Shown here in pieces: positions 1 through 7,698 of a stretch of DNA of 12,134 nt; position 1 is the stretch's first letter; each line of letters opens with the position of its first letter. The stretch comes from an uncultured Collinsella sp. Lineage in GTDB: Bacteria; Actinomycetota; Coriobacteriia; Coriobacteriales; Coriobacteriaceae. The stretch is from positions 1 through 12,134 of the forward strand of contig UQRW01000053.1 in the NCBI GenBank assembly GCA_900543515.1, in the 5' to 3' direction. Made by a program: the position numbers and the translations under genes. Under the pieces are notes generated by a model. It made no database searches and was not told where the DNA came from. It was given only the letters and a program-made list of their open reading frames with translations.

Positions 1-17
1 CGTACGCTTGAACTTGG

Positions 18-49
18 AAGGGGGAGGCCTCGCGGCCTCCCCCTTTTTT
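18..49 (+). terminator. Rho-independent terminator of the upstream transcript
   Basis: A perfect 10-bp GC-rich stem (20-29 with 34-43, extended by AA/TT at 18-19 and 44-45) closes a four-base TCGC loop and runs into six Ts at 44-49. The T run is only on the + strand side, so it ends a + strand transcript whose gene lies before the window. It separates that transcript from the acpS operon. Confidence 0.92.
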
Positions 50-63
50 GCGTTTACGGGCTT

Positions 64-129
64 TTGTCTCACATAGTAGCTGTGTTTTATAACCCTCGTT
101 TGTCGCATCTTCTGCGAACGGGCTACAAT
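64..129 (+). promoter_or_regulatory. Candidate promoters of the acpS-tsaBID operon
   Basis: Two sigma70-like pairs are visible. The upstream one is TTGTCT (64-69), 18-base spacer, TATAAC (88-93). The downstream one is TTGTCG (100-105), 18-base spacer, TACAAT (124-129), which would start transcription about 136, only some 20 bases before the acpS start codon. The downstream pair has the better position and -10; both may be used. This is inferred from sequence match alone. Confidence 0.5.
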
Positions 130-158
130 AACTTAGTCTGTGCGATATGGAGGTGAAC

Positions 159-698
159 ATGGCTGAAGCTGGTATCGGCGTTGATATCGTCGAGATTTCC
201 CGCATGAAATCAATTCTTGAAAAGACGCCGTCGTTTGCTCGGCGTGTGTTTACCGAAGAAGAGCGTGCGTATTGCGATGCATCATCGCGTCCCGCTGCTC
301 ACTATGCGAGCCGCTTTGCTTCGCGCGAGGCGGTACTTAAAGCTCTCGGCACGGGTTTTAGTCAAGGCGTGGGTCGCAAGGATGTTTCGGTTACGCGTGA
401 TAAACTCGGCAAACCGAAGGCGCTGCTTTCGGGCCGTGCTCTCGAGATCGCTCAAGAACTGGGTGTTGTTGAAGTCGCTCTTTCCATTACGCTTACAGGA
501 GACTTGGCCGTTGCGAATGCCATCGCGATTACCGAAGATGCTCGGCCTAAGCCAAAAGAGGAAAAGGCGAGCACCAAGAAACGCGTAGCGCAGACATTTA
601 AAGAGGCTCGCTCTGTTTTAGATGAGCTTGAGCAGCTGCAGAATTCAGCATTGACGGAGCACCTGGGCGATGCTTCGCAAGATACGCTAGGAGCATAG
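159..698 (+). CDS. acpS: Holo-[acyl-carrier-protein] synthase with C-terminal extension
   Basis: AcpS moves 4'-phosphopantetheine from coenzyme A to a serine of acyl carrier protein, arming it for fatty acid synthesis in the cytoplasm. The N-terminal GIGVDIVEI (residues 5-13, metal-binding Asp9) and the helix SRFASREAVLKALGTGF (51-67, with Glu57 and Lys61) are the family signatures. The SISH-type motif near the end of the domain reads SITLT (109-113), with Leu where the family usually has His. The catalytic domain ends about residue 128; a charged, helical tail of roughly 50 residues follows, so 179 residues exceeds the usual 120-130. I chose ATG 159 over the in-frame ATG at 147 because GGAGGTGA at 149-156 is the ribosome binding site and overlaps that earlier codon. 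First gene of the operon; its stop abuts the next start. Confidence 0.9.
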   Translation: MAEAGIGVDIVEISRMKSILEKTPSFARRVFTEEERAYCDASSRPAAHYASRFASREAVLKALGTGFSQGVGRKDVSVTRDKLGKPKALLSGRALEIAQELGVVEVALSITLTGDLAVANAIAITEDARPKPKEEKASTKKRVAQTFKEARSVLDELEQLQNSALTEHLGDASQDTLGA

Positions 699-2315
699 AT
701 GAAACCGGTTTTGAGTACCGAAGAAGTCGTTCGTCTCGAGGATATCATCGAACGCGAAGGGACTTCGAAGGCCGAGCTTATGGAGCTAGCGGGTGAGTTT
801 GCCGCCAACGAGGTCTTGAAGCTCAATCCCGATCGGGTTCTCGTTCTGGTCGGTTTTGGTAATAATGGCGGCGACGGTTGGGTTGCCGCCGATATCCTGA
901 GCCATAAGGGTGTGGACGTGGATATCGTTTCTCCGGTTGAGCCGGATGAGATTCCTGCTGCTCTGGCACGTCATGTTGCTCGTCGTACTGCCGGCCGCGA
1001 TGTGCACGTTTGCGTCGGCCCCTCGCGTGACGAACTCGAGGTTTTGATCGATAAGGCCGATGTTGTTGTCGATGCCATTTTTGGTACCGGTTTCCACGGA
1101 AATCTGCGTGCGCCGTTCTCCATCTGGATTCCTACGGTCAATGAATGCGCCGATTGTGTCGTATCCATTGATGTTCCCTCGGGCCTGAATGCCGAGACGG
1201 GCGTTGTTGATGACGACTGCATTCGTGCCGAGCATACGGTGACGATGATTGCGCCCAAGATTGGTCTGTATAGCGCTGATGGTCCTGAGTATGCTGGCGA
1301 TTTGATCTGCGGCAATCTTTACGACCGTCTTGACGAGGTCATCGATGATGTCGACCACGCCGCCGAGATTGTCGAGCCCGGTGACTTAGTTGATTACTTT
1401 GCCCCACTACCTACGAATATCGATAAGTATTCCCGTGGCTCTGTGCTTATTGTCGCCGGATCTGCGCAATATCCTGGTGCTGCCATTATGGCGGCCAAGT
1501 CTGCAGCTCGCGCGGGTGCTGGTTACGTGGCAGTCGCGGCTCCTGACGCCTGCGCCAATCTTATTCGCATGGCACTTCCTTCGATTCCCGTCTTTGCTAT
1601 TCCGTCTGATTCCCGCGGCTCCTTTGGCGCCGCTGCGCGCATGACTGTGTGCGAGATTGCAAAGAAGTACAGCTGTGTACTGTGCGGTCCCGGTATGACG
1701 ACATCTGCCGGCGCTATGCAGGTGGTTTCGGGCTTGCTCGAGCTTGATGTGCCGCTTATCTTGGACGCCGATGCACTCAACTGCCTTGCTAAGATTGCCA
1801 TTGACGGTATTGATAGTAATCCCGAGATGTATCGTCGCGAGCAGCCGTTGGTTATGACGCCGCACTATCGTGAACTTTCGCGTCTGGTTGCCGGTGACGA
1901 GGTGAACGACCTTGGTACTGCGATTGCAGCCGCGCAGAAGGTTGTCTGGGCTGCAGGCTCTGACAATCTGGTGGTCATTGCCAAGGGGCCGACGACGGCT
2001 ATCTGTGGCGTTGAGCGTGTGCTGCTGCCGCTCTCGGGTCCGGCTTCTCTGGCAACTGCCGGTTCGGGTGATGTCCTCGCGGGTATTTTGGCCGGCACGC
2101 TTGCCACCATGCGCGACGAGATGGATCGTTGGGAGTTGCTGTATTCGTACGCCGTCGCACTTCACAGCTACGCCGGTTTTGCCGCGGCGACGGAGTATGG
2201 TGAGAAGAGCGTCATCGCGACCGATCTTATCGACTTGATCGGTCCGGCCATGGAACTGGCGGCAAAGGATGCGCTCGAAGATCTGGGAATCATGGACGAA
2301 GGGTCGGATGACTAA
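699..2315 (+). CDS. nnrE/nnrD: Bifunctional NAD(P)HX epimerase / ADP-dependent NAD(P)HX dehydratase
   Basis: This fused metabolite-repair enzyme interconverts the R and S forms of hydrated NAD(P)H and dehydrates the S form back to NAD(P)H at the cost of ADP. The N-terminal YjeF-type epimerase (about 1-215) shows GNNGGDG (54-60), DAIFGTG (125-131) and IDVPSG (157-162). The C-terminal ribokinase-like dehydratase (about 230-520) shows KYSRG (243-247), AGSAQYPGA (253-261), CGPGMTT (329-335), LDADALN (355-361), TPHYRE (387-392) and AGSGDVLAG (454-462), with Asp458 the likely catalytic base. At 538 residues it has the normal length of the fused form. Its ATG follows the acpS stop with no gap and the binding site AGGAG lies inside the end of acpS, implying translational coupling. 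Confidence 0.95.
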   Translation: MKPVLSTEEVVRLEDIIEREGTSKAELMELAGEFAANEVLKLNPDRVLVLVGFGNNGGDGWVAADILSHKGVDVDIVSPVEPDEIPAALARHVARRTAGRDVHVCVGPSRDELEVLIDKADVVVDAIFGTGFHGNLRAPFSIWIPTVNECADCVVSIDVPSGLNAETGVVDDDCIRAEHTVTMIAPKIGLYSADGPEYAGDLICGNLYDRLDEVIDDVDHAAEIVEPGDLVDYFAPLPTNIDKYSRGSVLIVAGSAQYPGAAIMAAKSAARAGAGYVAVAAPDACANLIRMALPSIPVFAIPSDSRGSFGAAARMTVCEIAKKYSCVLCGPGMTTSAGAMQVVSGLLELDVPLILDADALNCLAKIAIDGIDSNPEMYRREQPLVMTPHYRELSRLVAGDEVNDLGTAIAAAQKVVWAAGSDNLVVIAKGPTTAICGVERVLLPLSGPASLATAGSGDVLAGILAGTLATMRDEMDRWELLYSYAVALHSYAGFAAATEYGEKSVIATDLIDLIGPAMELAAKDALEDLGIMDEGSDD

Positions 2316-2317
2316 TC

Positions 2318-3463
2318 ATGAATAAAGCCGATTTGACGCGCTGGTCCTGGGTCGAGATCGACCGCGGGGCGATCCGTCGCAACACGAGGGCCTATAAGAA
2401 CTTGCTGAATCCACGTCAGCGCCTGTGCTGCGTGGTCAAGGCCGATGCTTATGGCCATGGAGCTGTTGAGTGCGCCAAGATCATGTATTCGGCCGGTGCC
2501 GACATGTTTGCCGTGGCGACGGTTAACGAGGGCGTTGAGCTCCGACAGGGCGGGATTACGAAACCCATCCTCATCCTAAGCGAGCCGCCTATCGAGGCCA
2601 TTCCGACGTTGCTCGAGTTTGATATCATGCCTTCGGTCTATACGTCTGACTTTGCTCTTGCGTATGGCGAATGTGCCGTCGCGGCGGGCAAAGTGGGCAA
2701 GTATCATCTCGCCATCGAGACGGGCATGAATCGTATCGGCGTTCACTACACGCAGGTGCTCGACTTTGTCCGCGGTATAAATTTCCATCGCGGTATTCAG
2801 TGCGACGGCGTATTTACGCACTTCGCCACGGCCGATGAACCTTCGGGCTGGGACTACAAGCTGCAGTGTCAGCGCTTTACCGAGGCCGTTCAGGCCATTA
2901 AGGATGCGGGTTTTGAGTGCGGTATCGTGCACTGCGCCAACACGCCGTCCTCGATGCTCGACCCCTCGATGCATTTTGATATGATCCGCGCCGGCGTTGG
3001 CTTGTATGGCATGCAGCCGTGCGAGCTGAGTGGCCGCGTGATGCAGCTTGATCCCGTTATGAGCGTCCATGCGCGTGTGACGCGCGTGGCACACCCTGCG
3101 ATGGGTGAGGGCGTGGGCTACGGTTTTACCTACCGCGTACCGCGTACGCGCGTTCAGATCTGCACGCTGCCGATCGGTTATGCCGATGGCCTATCGCGTA
3201 CGCTTTCCAATCGTATGGATGTGCTGTATCGCGGCGAGCGTGTGCATCAGGTTGGCAATATCTGCATGGACCAGTTTATGGTCGCCATTCAGTCCAACCC
3301 GGCACACGAGATTCCCGAGGCCGAGTATGGTGACGAGATGATCATTGTCGGCCGCGATGGCGATGCCGAGATCACTATGGACGAGATGGCCCGACTGCGC
3401 GGAACGATTAACTACGAGGTCGCCTGCGGCTTTGGCATGCGTCTCGACAAGGTCTACGTGTAG
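2318..3463 (+). CDS. alr: Alanine racemase
   Basis: PLP-dependent racemase that makes D-alanine for peptidoglycan in the cytoplasm. The PLP-lysine motif VVKADAYGHG puts the Schiff-base lysine at Lys41. ETGMNRIG (134-141) is the conserved arginine-bearing segment, and VGYGFTY (266-272) carries the second catalytic base, Tyr268 by analogy with the Geobacillus enzyme. IGYADGLSR (286-294) and VGNICMDQFMV (312-322) are also typical. At 381 residues it is full length. The start lies two bases after the nnrE/nnrD stop with no strong binding site of its own, so it probably depends on coupling. Its placement after nnrE/nnrD is a common bacterial arrangement. Confidence 0.96.
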   Translation: MNKADLTRWSWVEIDRGAIRRNTRAYKNLLNPRQRLCCVVKADAYGHGAVECAKIMYSAGADMFAVATVNEGVELRQGGITKPILILSEPPIEAIPTLLEFDIMPSVYTSDFALAYGECAVAAGKVGKYHLAIETGMNRIGVHYTQVLDFVRGINFHRGIQCDGVFTHFATADEPSGWDYKLQCQRFTEAVQAIKDAGFECGIVHCANTPSSMLDPSMHFDMIRAGVGLYGMQPCELSGRVMQLDPVMSVHARVTRVAHPAMGEGVGYGFTYRVPRTRVQICTLPIGYADGLSRTLSNRMDVLYRGERVHQVGNICMDQFMVAIQSNPAHEIPEAEYGDEMIIVGRDGDAEITMDEMARLRGTINYEVACGFGMRLDKVYV

Positions 3464-3471
3464 GAGCCGCT

Positions 3472-4092
3472 ATGGGCGTCATGCACATCCCCGGCCATAC
3501 CCATCAGGCACCACGTGAGGTCGCACTCGAGGAAATTGAGGCCGTTCTGGGCGATTGTCACCTCTGCCAGCTCTACCAGTCGCGTCACAATATCGTGTTT
3601 GGCGTGGGAAACCCCCGCGCTCGCGTGATGTTTATTGGTGAGGCGCCGGGCCGCAATGAGGATTTGCAGGGCGAGCCCTTTGTGGGGGCGGCAGGCGAGG
3701 ACCTCAACGGCATTTTGTCGCTGGCGGGCCTCAAACGCGAAGACGTCTACATTGCCAACGTGCTTAAGTGCCGCCCGCCGGGAAACCGCAATCCGCGTTC
3801 CGAGGAAGTGCTGGCTTGCTCGCCGTTTTTGCGTGAGCAGATTCGAAGCATCTGGCCCGATATTATCGTGACGCTCGGCAACCCCGCGACGCACTTTGTG
3901 CTTAAGACCGAGATTGGCATTACTAAGCTGCGCGGCAGGTTCCACCAGATGGGGCATTTTGTAGTAATGCCCACGTTCCATCCGGCAGCAGCGCTGCGCA
4001 ATCCGGCGTGGCAGGAGCTGCTGGAGGAAGACTTTAAGATGCTGGGCGACTATCTGGAGCGACATCCCGCACCAGAGGACGCCTCGGAATAA
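3472..4092 (+). CDS. udg: Family-4 (iron-sulfur) uracil-DNA glycosylase
   Basis: Removes uracil from DNA to begin base-excision repair. The family-4 marks are all present: four cysteines that would bind a 4Fe-4S cluster (Cys29, Cys32, Cys100, Cys116), the uracil-pocket motif GEAPGRNEDLQG (56-67), and the late HPAAALRN (170-177). Length, 206 residues, is normal. The ATG follows the alr stop by eight bases, with AGGAG overlapping that stop. A second in-frame ATG at codon 4 is a less likely start because it lies farther from the site. The gene ends in tandem TAA stops. It resembles proteins once annotated as phage SPO1 DNA polymerase-related; the substrate is inferred from the family. Confidence 0.93.
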   Translation: MGVMHIPGHTHQAPREVALEEIEAVLGDCHLCQLYQSRHNIVFGVGNPRARVMFIGEAPGRNEDLQGEPFVGAAGEDLNGILSLAGLKREDVYIANVLKCRPPGNRNPRSEEVLACSPFLREQIRSIWPDIIVTLGNPATHFVLKTEIGITKLRGRFHQMGHFVVMPTFHPAAALRNPAWQELLEEDFKMLGDYLERHPAPEDASE

Positions 4093-4104
4093 TAAGGAGC
4101 ATAT

Positions 4105-4611
4105 ATGTCCCTGGAGCGCCTGGGGGTAGGTACTTACAAAACGACTTGCGCTGCCGATACGGAGTACTTTGGCGAGCTAATTGCACCGTGCCTTGAGGAC
4201 GGCGATGTGCTCATCCTGACCGGTGGCCTGGGAGTGGGCAAAACTCACTTTACCAAGGGCGTCTCGCGCGGGCTGGGCGATGAGCATATGGTTACGAGCC
4301 CTACGTTTGCGCTCATGGCCGTTCACGATCAAGGTCGTATTCCGCTGTTTCACTTTGATCTATACCGCCTGGAGCATGCCTACGAGCTCGAGGATACGGG
4401 CATTTTCGATGTGCTGGGCTATGAGGGTGCTTGCTTGCTGGAATGGGGCGAACAATTCCAGGACGAGCTGACGGATGAGTATCTTTCGGTGACGCTCAAG
4501 CGTGATGAGGGCGACAGCGATGTGCGAACGATAACGCTCGAGGCACACGGTGACCGCGCAATGGAGCTTTCCCATTTGATTGATAAGGCTGTACAAGATG
4601 AGCTTGCATAA
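4105..4611 (+). CDS. tsaE: tRNA threonylcarbamoyladenosine biosynthesis ATPase TsaE
   Basis: TsaE is the P-loop ATPase that works with TsaB and TsaD to put threonylcarbamoyl on A37 of ANN-decoding tRNAs (t6A). The Walker A motif is GGLGVGKT (40-47); TSPTF (64-68), HFDLYR (83-88) and LEWGE (112-116) are the other conserved blocks of the family. At 168 residues it is slightly longer than the usual 140-160. A clear AAGGAG (4094-4099) sits five bases before the ATG, the best binding site inside the operon. The 3' end overlaps the start of the tsaB-rimI-tsaD gene by 14 bases, so all partners except TsaC are made from one transcript here. Confidence 0.95.
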   Translation: MSLERLGVGTYKTTCAADTEYFGELIAPCLEDGDVLILTGGLGVGKTHFTKGVSRGLGDEHMVTSPTFALMAVHDQGRIPLFHFDLYRLEHAYELEDTGIFDVLGYEGACLLEWGEQFQDELTDEYLSVTLKRDEGDSDVRTITLEAHGDRAMELSHLIDKAVQDELA

Positions 4612-6982
4612 CGACAACGCGCTGGTGGTGGCGCTCGATACCTCGACCGACATGCTTGCCTGCGCGGCAAGCTGGATTGATGGGCAGACGGGCGAGACGA
4701 AGCTCGTGAGTGGCGACCACATGTGTCGCCGTCACGCCAACGTTGAGCTCGTGAATACCGTTGATGGCGTGCTGGCTCAAGCCGGTCTGGATCGCAGCGA
4801 TGTTGGTTACTACGTGGTCGGCCGCGGCCCGGGGTCGTTTACGGGTGTGCGCATCGGCATCTCCACTGCCAAGGGCCTCGCGCGCGGTGCCAATGTTCCA
4901 CTGCTGGGCGTGTCGACGCTCGACGCTTGCGCTTGGACGGCGTGGAAGGCTGGCGTGCGCGGCAAGCTTGGTATCTTGGCCGATGCCATGCGCGGTGAGG
5001 TATATCCGGCACTATATATGCTGGGCGATGAGGGTCCCGAGCGTCAATTTGAGCGCGAACACGTGGTCAAGGCCGCCGTGGCGCTCGATGAGTGGCGCCG
5101 AGCAGCGGACTGGGACCAGGTTCAGCTGACCGGTGACGGTCTCGTGCGCTATGGCAAGCTGCTGGGTGAGGACGAGACCGCCCGCTGCGTGGAGCGCGAC
5201 CTGTGGTGGCCTTCGGGCGAGGGCTTGCTGCTCGTGCACGCTGCGGGTGACGGCGATCCGGCTCGCGTCCTGCCGATTTACACGCGCCTTTCGGATGCCG
5301 AGGAAAACGAGCGCAAGCGTCTTGGTCTTGCCGAGAGTGCGCAGAGCGAAATTACGGGCGTTGCCGATGAGCTCGCCGGTCGTCATCTGCAGTTCCGTCC
5401 CATGGGCGCGGCGGATGCCGAGGGCGCGAGCGCGCTAGAGGCTGCCTGCTTTGAAGGTGCCGGACACGAGGCGTGGACGCCGGGCATGTTCCTGTCCGAA
5501 CTGGGCGAGGACGTCGCTGCGCCGCGCAGTTGGTGGGTGGCACACGACGACGGCAAGCTGCTGGGCCTTGCCGGCGGTATGGTCGTGGACGGTGATGTGC
5601 AGATTCTGGATGTCGCCGTCGACTCGGCACATCGCCGTGAGGGCATTGCCCGCAAGCTGCTGTCGCATGTGAGCTATGATGCCCAGATGCTCGGCTGCAT
5701 CACGGCTTCGCTCGAGGTCGAGGACGGCAACGAGGGCGCGATTGCGCTCTATGCCGCTCTGGGCTTTACCGAGGTGGGTCGTCGTCGTGGCTACTACGGT
5801 GTCGGCAAAGACGCCATCGTCATGACGGCCCCACTTCCCCTCGTACTTCCGGTCGATAACGCCTCGCCCGAGCCGACGGCAGCCGAGCAACGCGTATGGC
5901 CGCTGCCTGCGCCTGGGCGCTCCGAGGGGGAGCGCGCCGAAATTGAGCGCCGCCGCCTGGTGCTCGCTATCGAGAGTTCCTGCGACGAGACGGCCGTGGC
6001 GATTATCGATGCGGATGGCAATATGCTGGCCAACCAGGTGTCGACACAGATTGATTTTCATGCCCGCTTTGGCGGCGTGGTGCCCGAGATCGCCTCGCGC
6101 AAACACGTTGAGGTGATTGTGAGTGTCGTGGATGCGGCGCTCGAGGATGCCGCAGCATCGCTTGGTCTTGAGGGTGGAGCCATTGCTCCCAGCGAGCTTG
6201 CCGCCGTGGGCGTGACACAGGGTCCGGGCCTGGTGGGCGCCCTCGTGGTGGGCGTTGCCTTTGCCAAAGGCTTTGCCTACGCTGCCGGTAAGCCGCTCGT
6301 ATGCGTCAACCATCTGGAGGGGCATCTGTTTGCCAACCTGCTGGCGCAACCCGACCTCAAACCGCCGTTTATCTTCACGCTTGTCTCGGGTGGGCACACC
6401 ATGCTCGTGCACGTGAAGGCGTGGGGCGACTACGAGGTGCTCGGTGAGACGCTCGACGACGCTGTGGGCGAGGCCTTCGACAAGGTAGCCAAGGCGTTGG
6501 GTCTGGGCTATCCCGGTGGCCCCATCATTTCCAAGCTGGCCGAGACGGGCAACCCCAAGGCGATCGATTTCCCCCGTGCGCTTAACAGCAGGGGAGACTA
6601 TCGCTTCTCGCTTTCGGGCCTTAAAACCGCTGTGACGCTCTACATTGAACAGGAGACCAAGGCCGGGCGCACGATTCACCTGCCCGATCTGGCAGCTTCG
6701 TTTGAGGCAGCTGTCTTTGACGTGCAGTACAAGAAGGCCAAAAACGCACTGCACGCTACCGGATGCAAGGAATACTGCATCGGTGGCGGCGTCTCGGCCA
6801 ACCCGCATCTGCGCGAGATGATGATCAAGAAGCTCGGGCGTCAGGGGATTCGCGTAACGGTGCCGCCCTTGTCTGCCTGTACCGATAACGCCGCCATGAT
6901 CGCGGAGGTCGCTCGCCGTAAATTCGACCGAGGCGAAATCTCGCCGTTCGATGTCGACGCCGATCCAAACATGACGCTGTAG
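4598..6982 (+). CDS. tsaB-rimI-tsaD: TsaB-RimI-TsaD triple fusion (t6A synthesis plus N-acetyltransferase)
   Basis: One 794-residue reading frame carries three proteins that are separate in most bacteria. Residues about 8-245 are TsaB, the ASKHA-fold dimer partner, with GRGPGSFTGVR (75-85). Residues about 260-412 are a GNAT acetyltransferase like RimI, which acetylates the N-terminus of ribosomal protein S18, with acetyl-CoA motif HRREGIA (345-351). After a Pro/Glu-rich linker (about 413-450), residues 453-794 are TsaD, the threonylcarbamoyltransferase, with IESSCDE (458-464), metal-binding NHLEGH (His572, His576), SGGHT (597-601) and CTDNA near Asp763. No frameshift or stop is seen at either junction. 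I chose ATG 4598 rather than an upstream in-frame TTG at 4580; it overlaps tsaE by 14 bases. TsaC is not in the window. The fusion would enforce equal amounts of TsaB and TsaD. Confidence 0.93.
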   Translation: MSLHNDNALVVALDTSTDMLACAASWIDGQTGETKLVSGDHMCRRHANVELVNTVDGVLAQAGLDRSDVGYYVVGRGPGSFTGVRIGISTAKGLARGANVPLLGVSTLDACAWTAWKAGVRGKLGILADAMRGEVYPALYMLGDEGPERQFEREHVVKAAVALDEWRRAADWDQVQLTGDGLVRYGKLLGEDETARCVERDLWWPSGEGLLLVHAAGDGDPARVLPIYTRLSDAEENERKRLGLAESAQSEITGVADELAGRHLQFRPMGAADAEGASALEAACFEGAGHEAWTPGMFLSELGEDVAAPRSWWVAHDDGKLLGLAGGMVVDGDVQILDVAVDSAHRREGIARKLLSHVSYDAQMLGCITASLEVEDGNEGAIALYAALGFTEVGRRRGYYGVGKDAIVMTAPLPLVLPVDNASPEPTAAEQRVWPLPAPGRSEGERAEIERRRLVLAIESSCDETAVAIIDADGNMLANQVSTQIDFHARFGGVVPEIASRKHVEVIVSVVDAALEDAAASLGLEGGAIAPSELAAVGVTQGPGLVGALVVGVAFAKGFAYAAGKPLVCVNHLEGHLFANLLAQPDLKPPFIFTLVSGGHTMLVHVKAWGDYEVLGETLDDAVGEAFDKVAKALGLGYPGGPIISKLAETGNPKAIDFPRALNSRGDYRFSLSGLKTAVTLYIEQETKAGRTIHLPDLAASFEAAVFDVQYKKAKNALHATGCKEYCIGGGVSANPHLREMMIKKLGRQGIRVTVPPLSACTDNAAMIAEVARRKFDRGEISPFDVDADPNMTL

Positions 6983-6994
6983 CTGGTACGGCGC

Positions 6995-7129
6995 GGTCCC
7001 CGGACGGAGGGGCCGGATATAAGGTTTCCTGCTTTACAGTCCTGCGCAAGACTAAGGCCACATTAAGTGGCCTTCTTTGCGTGCGGAACTCGCGATAAAC
7101 CTTATATCCGGCCCCTCCGGTCGGGGACC
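6995..7129 (+). repeat. Palindromic element copy 1 (conserved core in long inverted arms)
   Basis: Arms 6995-7027 and 7097-7129 pair over 33 bases with two adjacent mismatches near the outside. The enclosed core (7028-7096) has an inner hairpin, 7054-7061 with 7067-7074, capped by ATTAA, on a lower stem CGCAAGA / TCTTTGCG (7045-7051 with 7074-7081, one bulge). Unpaired flanks CCTGCTTTACAGTCCTGC and GTGCGGAACTCGCGAT recur almost unchanged in the other two copies. It begins 12 bases after the tsaD stop, and the right arm is followed by TTT, so it may also act as the operon's terminator; no other terminator is visible there. I do not recognise the family. Confidence 0.9.
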
Positions 7130-7130
7130 T

Positions 7131-7262
7131 TTCTGTATCGATGCGGCTTCTGAGCCGGATCGGCGTCGACAACGTCCGACAAGGTTAGCCAGCTGCGTCG
7201 AATTTCCGGCATGCTTTAGCTGAAAGAAAAGTTAGCGTGCGGAGCTTTGCTCCGCATTTGGG
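7131..7262. other. Spacer between palindromic elements 1 and 2, with one short hairpin
   Basis: No supported gene. The one clear structure is an 8-bp perfect hairpin, 7238-7245 with 7249-7256, with a TTT loop, followed by only three Ts on the + strand. That is too weak to call a terminator. The rest shows no promoter or repeat that I can support. Confidence 0.5.
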
Positions 7263-7413
7263 ATGGGAGCCCCTCGGGAGCGGGCGGGCGTATACAAGGT
7301 TTATCGCGAGTTCCGCACGAGCCGGAGAGCACTTAATGTGCTCTCCGTGCGAGCAGGACTGTAGAGCAGGAAACCTTGTATACGCCCGCCCGCTCCCGAG
7401 GGGCAACTCTCAT
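7263..7413 (-). repeat. Palindromic element copy 2, inverted relative to copies 1 and 3
   Basis: Arms 7269-7302 and 7371-7404 are perfect reverse complements over 34 bases. A further seven pairs (7263-7269 with 7407-7413, one G-T wobble) can extend the stem past a three-base bulge. The 68-base core reads as the reverse complement of the cores of copies 1 and 3. Its inner hairpin is GGAGAGCAC / GTGCTCTCC (7324-7332 with 7338-7346) around TTAAT, with a lower stem CGCAC / GTGCG (7314-7318 with 7347-7351). Outer-arm sequence is unrelated to copy 1 beyond the innermost bases, yet pairing is complete. It lies upstream of the cstA promoter. Confidence 0.92.
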
Positions 7414-7452
7414 GCAAAAACTTTTGTCGGGTAAAGTCCGAGGTCAGTGGCG

Positions 7453-7531
7453 TTTTATACCAAGAAATTCAAAAAAAGCTGAAAATTCATTACATATTTG
7501 CGTTGACTTTAGGCAACTAAAGTTTCATACT
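7453..7531 (+). promoter_or_regulatory. Promoter of the cstA leader, with A/T-rich upstream element
   Basis: TTGACT (7503-7508), a 17-base spacer and CATACT (7526-7531) form a good sigma70-type promoter, giving a start near 7538. The bases before the -35 (about 7453-7500) hold A and T tracts, including a run of seven As, in otherwise GC-rich DNA. That composition fits an UP element or a bent-DNA site. The predicted transcript crosses about 160 bases of leader before the terminator at 7699-7739 and about 235 before the cstA start. Confidence 0.65.
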
Positions 7532-7602
7532 CCTTTTCAACCACTGGGGGATGTGAACACGCACGGATCGTTCGCATCATGATTGAAGAGGATTTCTTAG
7601 AC

Positions 7603-7647
7603 ATGTTCACGCATCAGCTAAACATTATCAGCGTAGTAATTATCTGA
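7603..7647 (+). CDS. Candidate leader peptide rich in Ile/Val (14 codons)
   Basis: ATG 7603 opens a short frame, MFTHQLNIISVVII, ending at TGA 7645-7647. AAGAGGA (7586-7592) lies ten bases before it and is a plausible binding site. The last seven codons are Ile, Ile, Ser, Val, Val, Ile, Ile, the kind of control-codon run seen in leader peptides of branched-chain amino acid operons. The same frame can start upstream at ATG 7579 (22 residues), but with a poorer site. The start codon lies at the 3' arm of stem P1 and the stop inside P2, so translation would reshape the leader. The peptide itself is probably not functional; its translation would be. A chance ORF this short cannot be excluded. Confidence 0.45.
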   Translation: MFTHQLNIISVVII

Positions 7648-7698
7648 TGCGGGTTAGCACATACAGCTAGCCCGTACGATAACGGGCGGCTGATGAAG

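Noticed and set aside
147..158. Upstream ATG for acpS at 147
   Set aside because: The codon overlaps GGAGGTGA (149-156), the evident ribosome binding site for ATG 159.
5435..6808. Long minus-strand open frame inside tsaB-rimI-tsaD (457 codons)
   Set aside because: Antisense to a clear gene with conserved motifs throughout; its own sequence shows no family features.
6995..7413. CRISPR array or tRNA genes in the repeated region
   Set aside because: There are only two inverted copies with no regular spacers, and no cloverleaf or CCA-type end could be drawn from the core.
7185..7582. Several 65-73 codon frames in the intergenic region, both strands
   Set aside because: They run through the palindromic elements, giving similar peptides only because the DNA is repeated and inverted; none has a convincing ribosome binding site.
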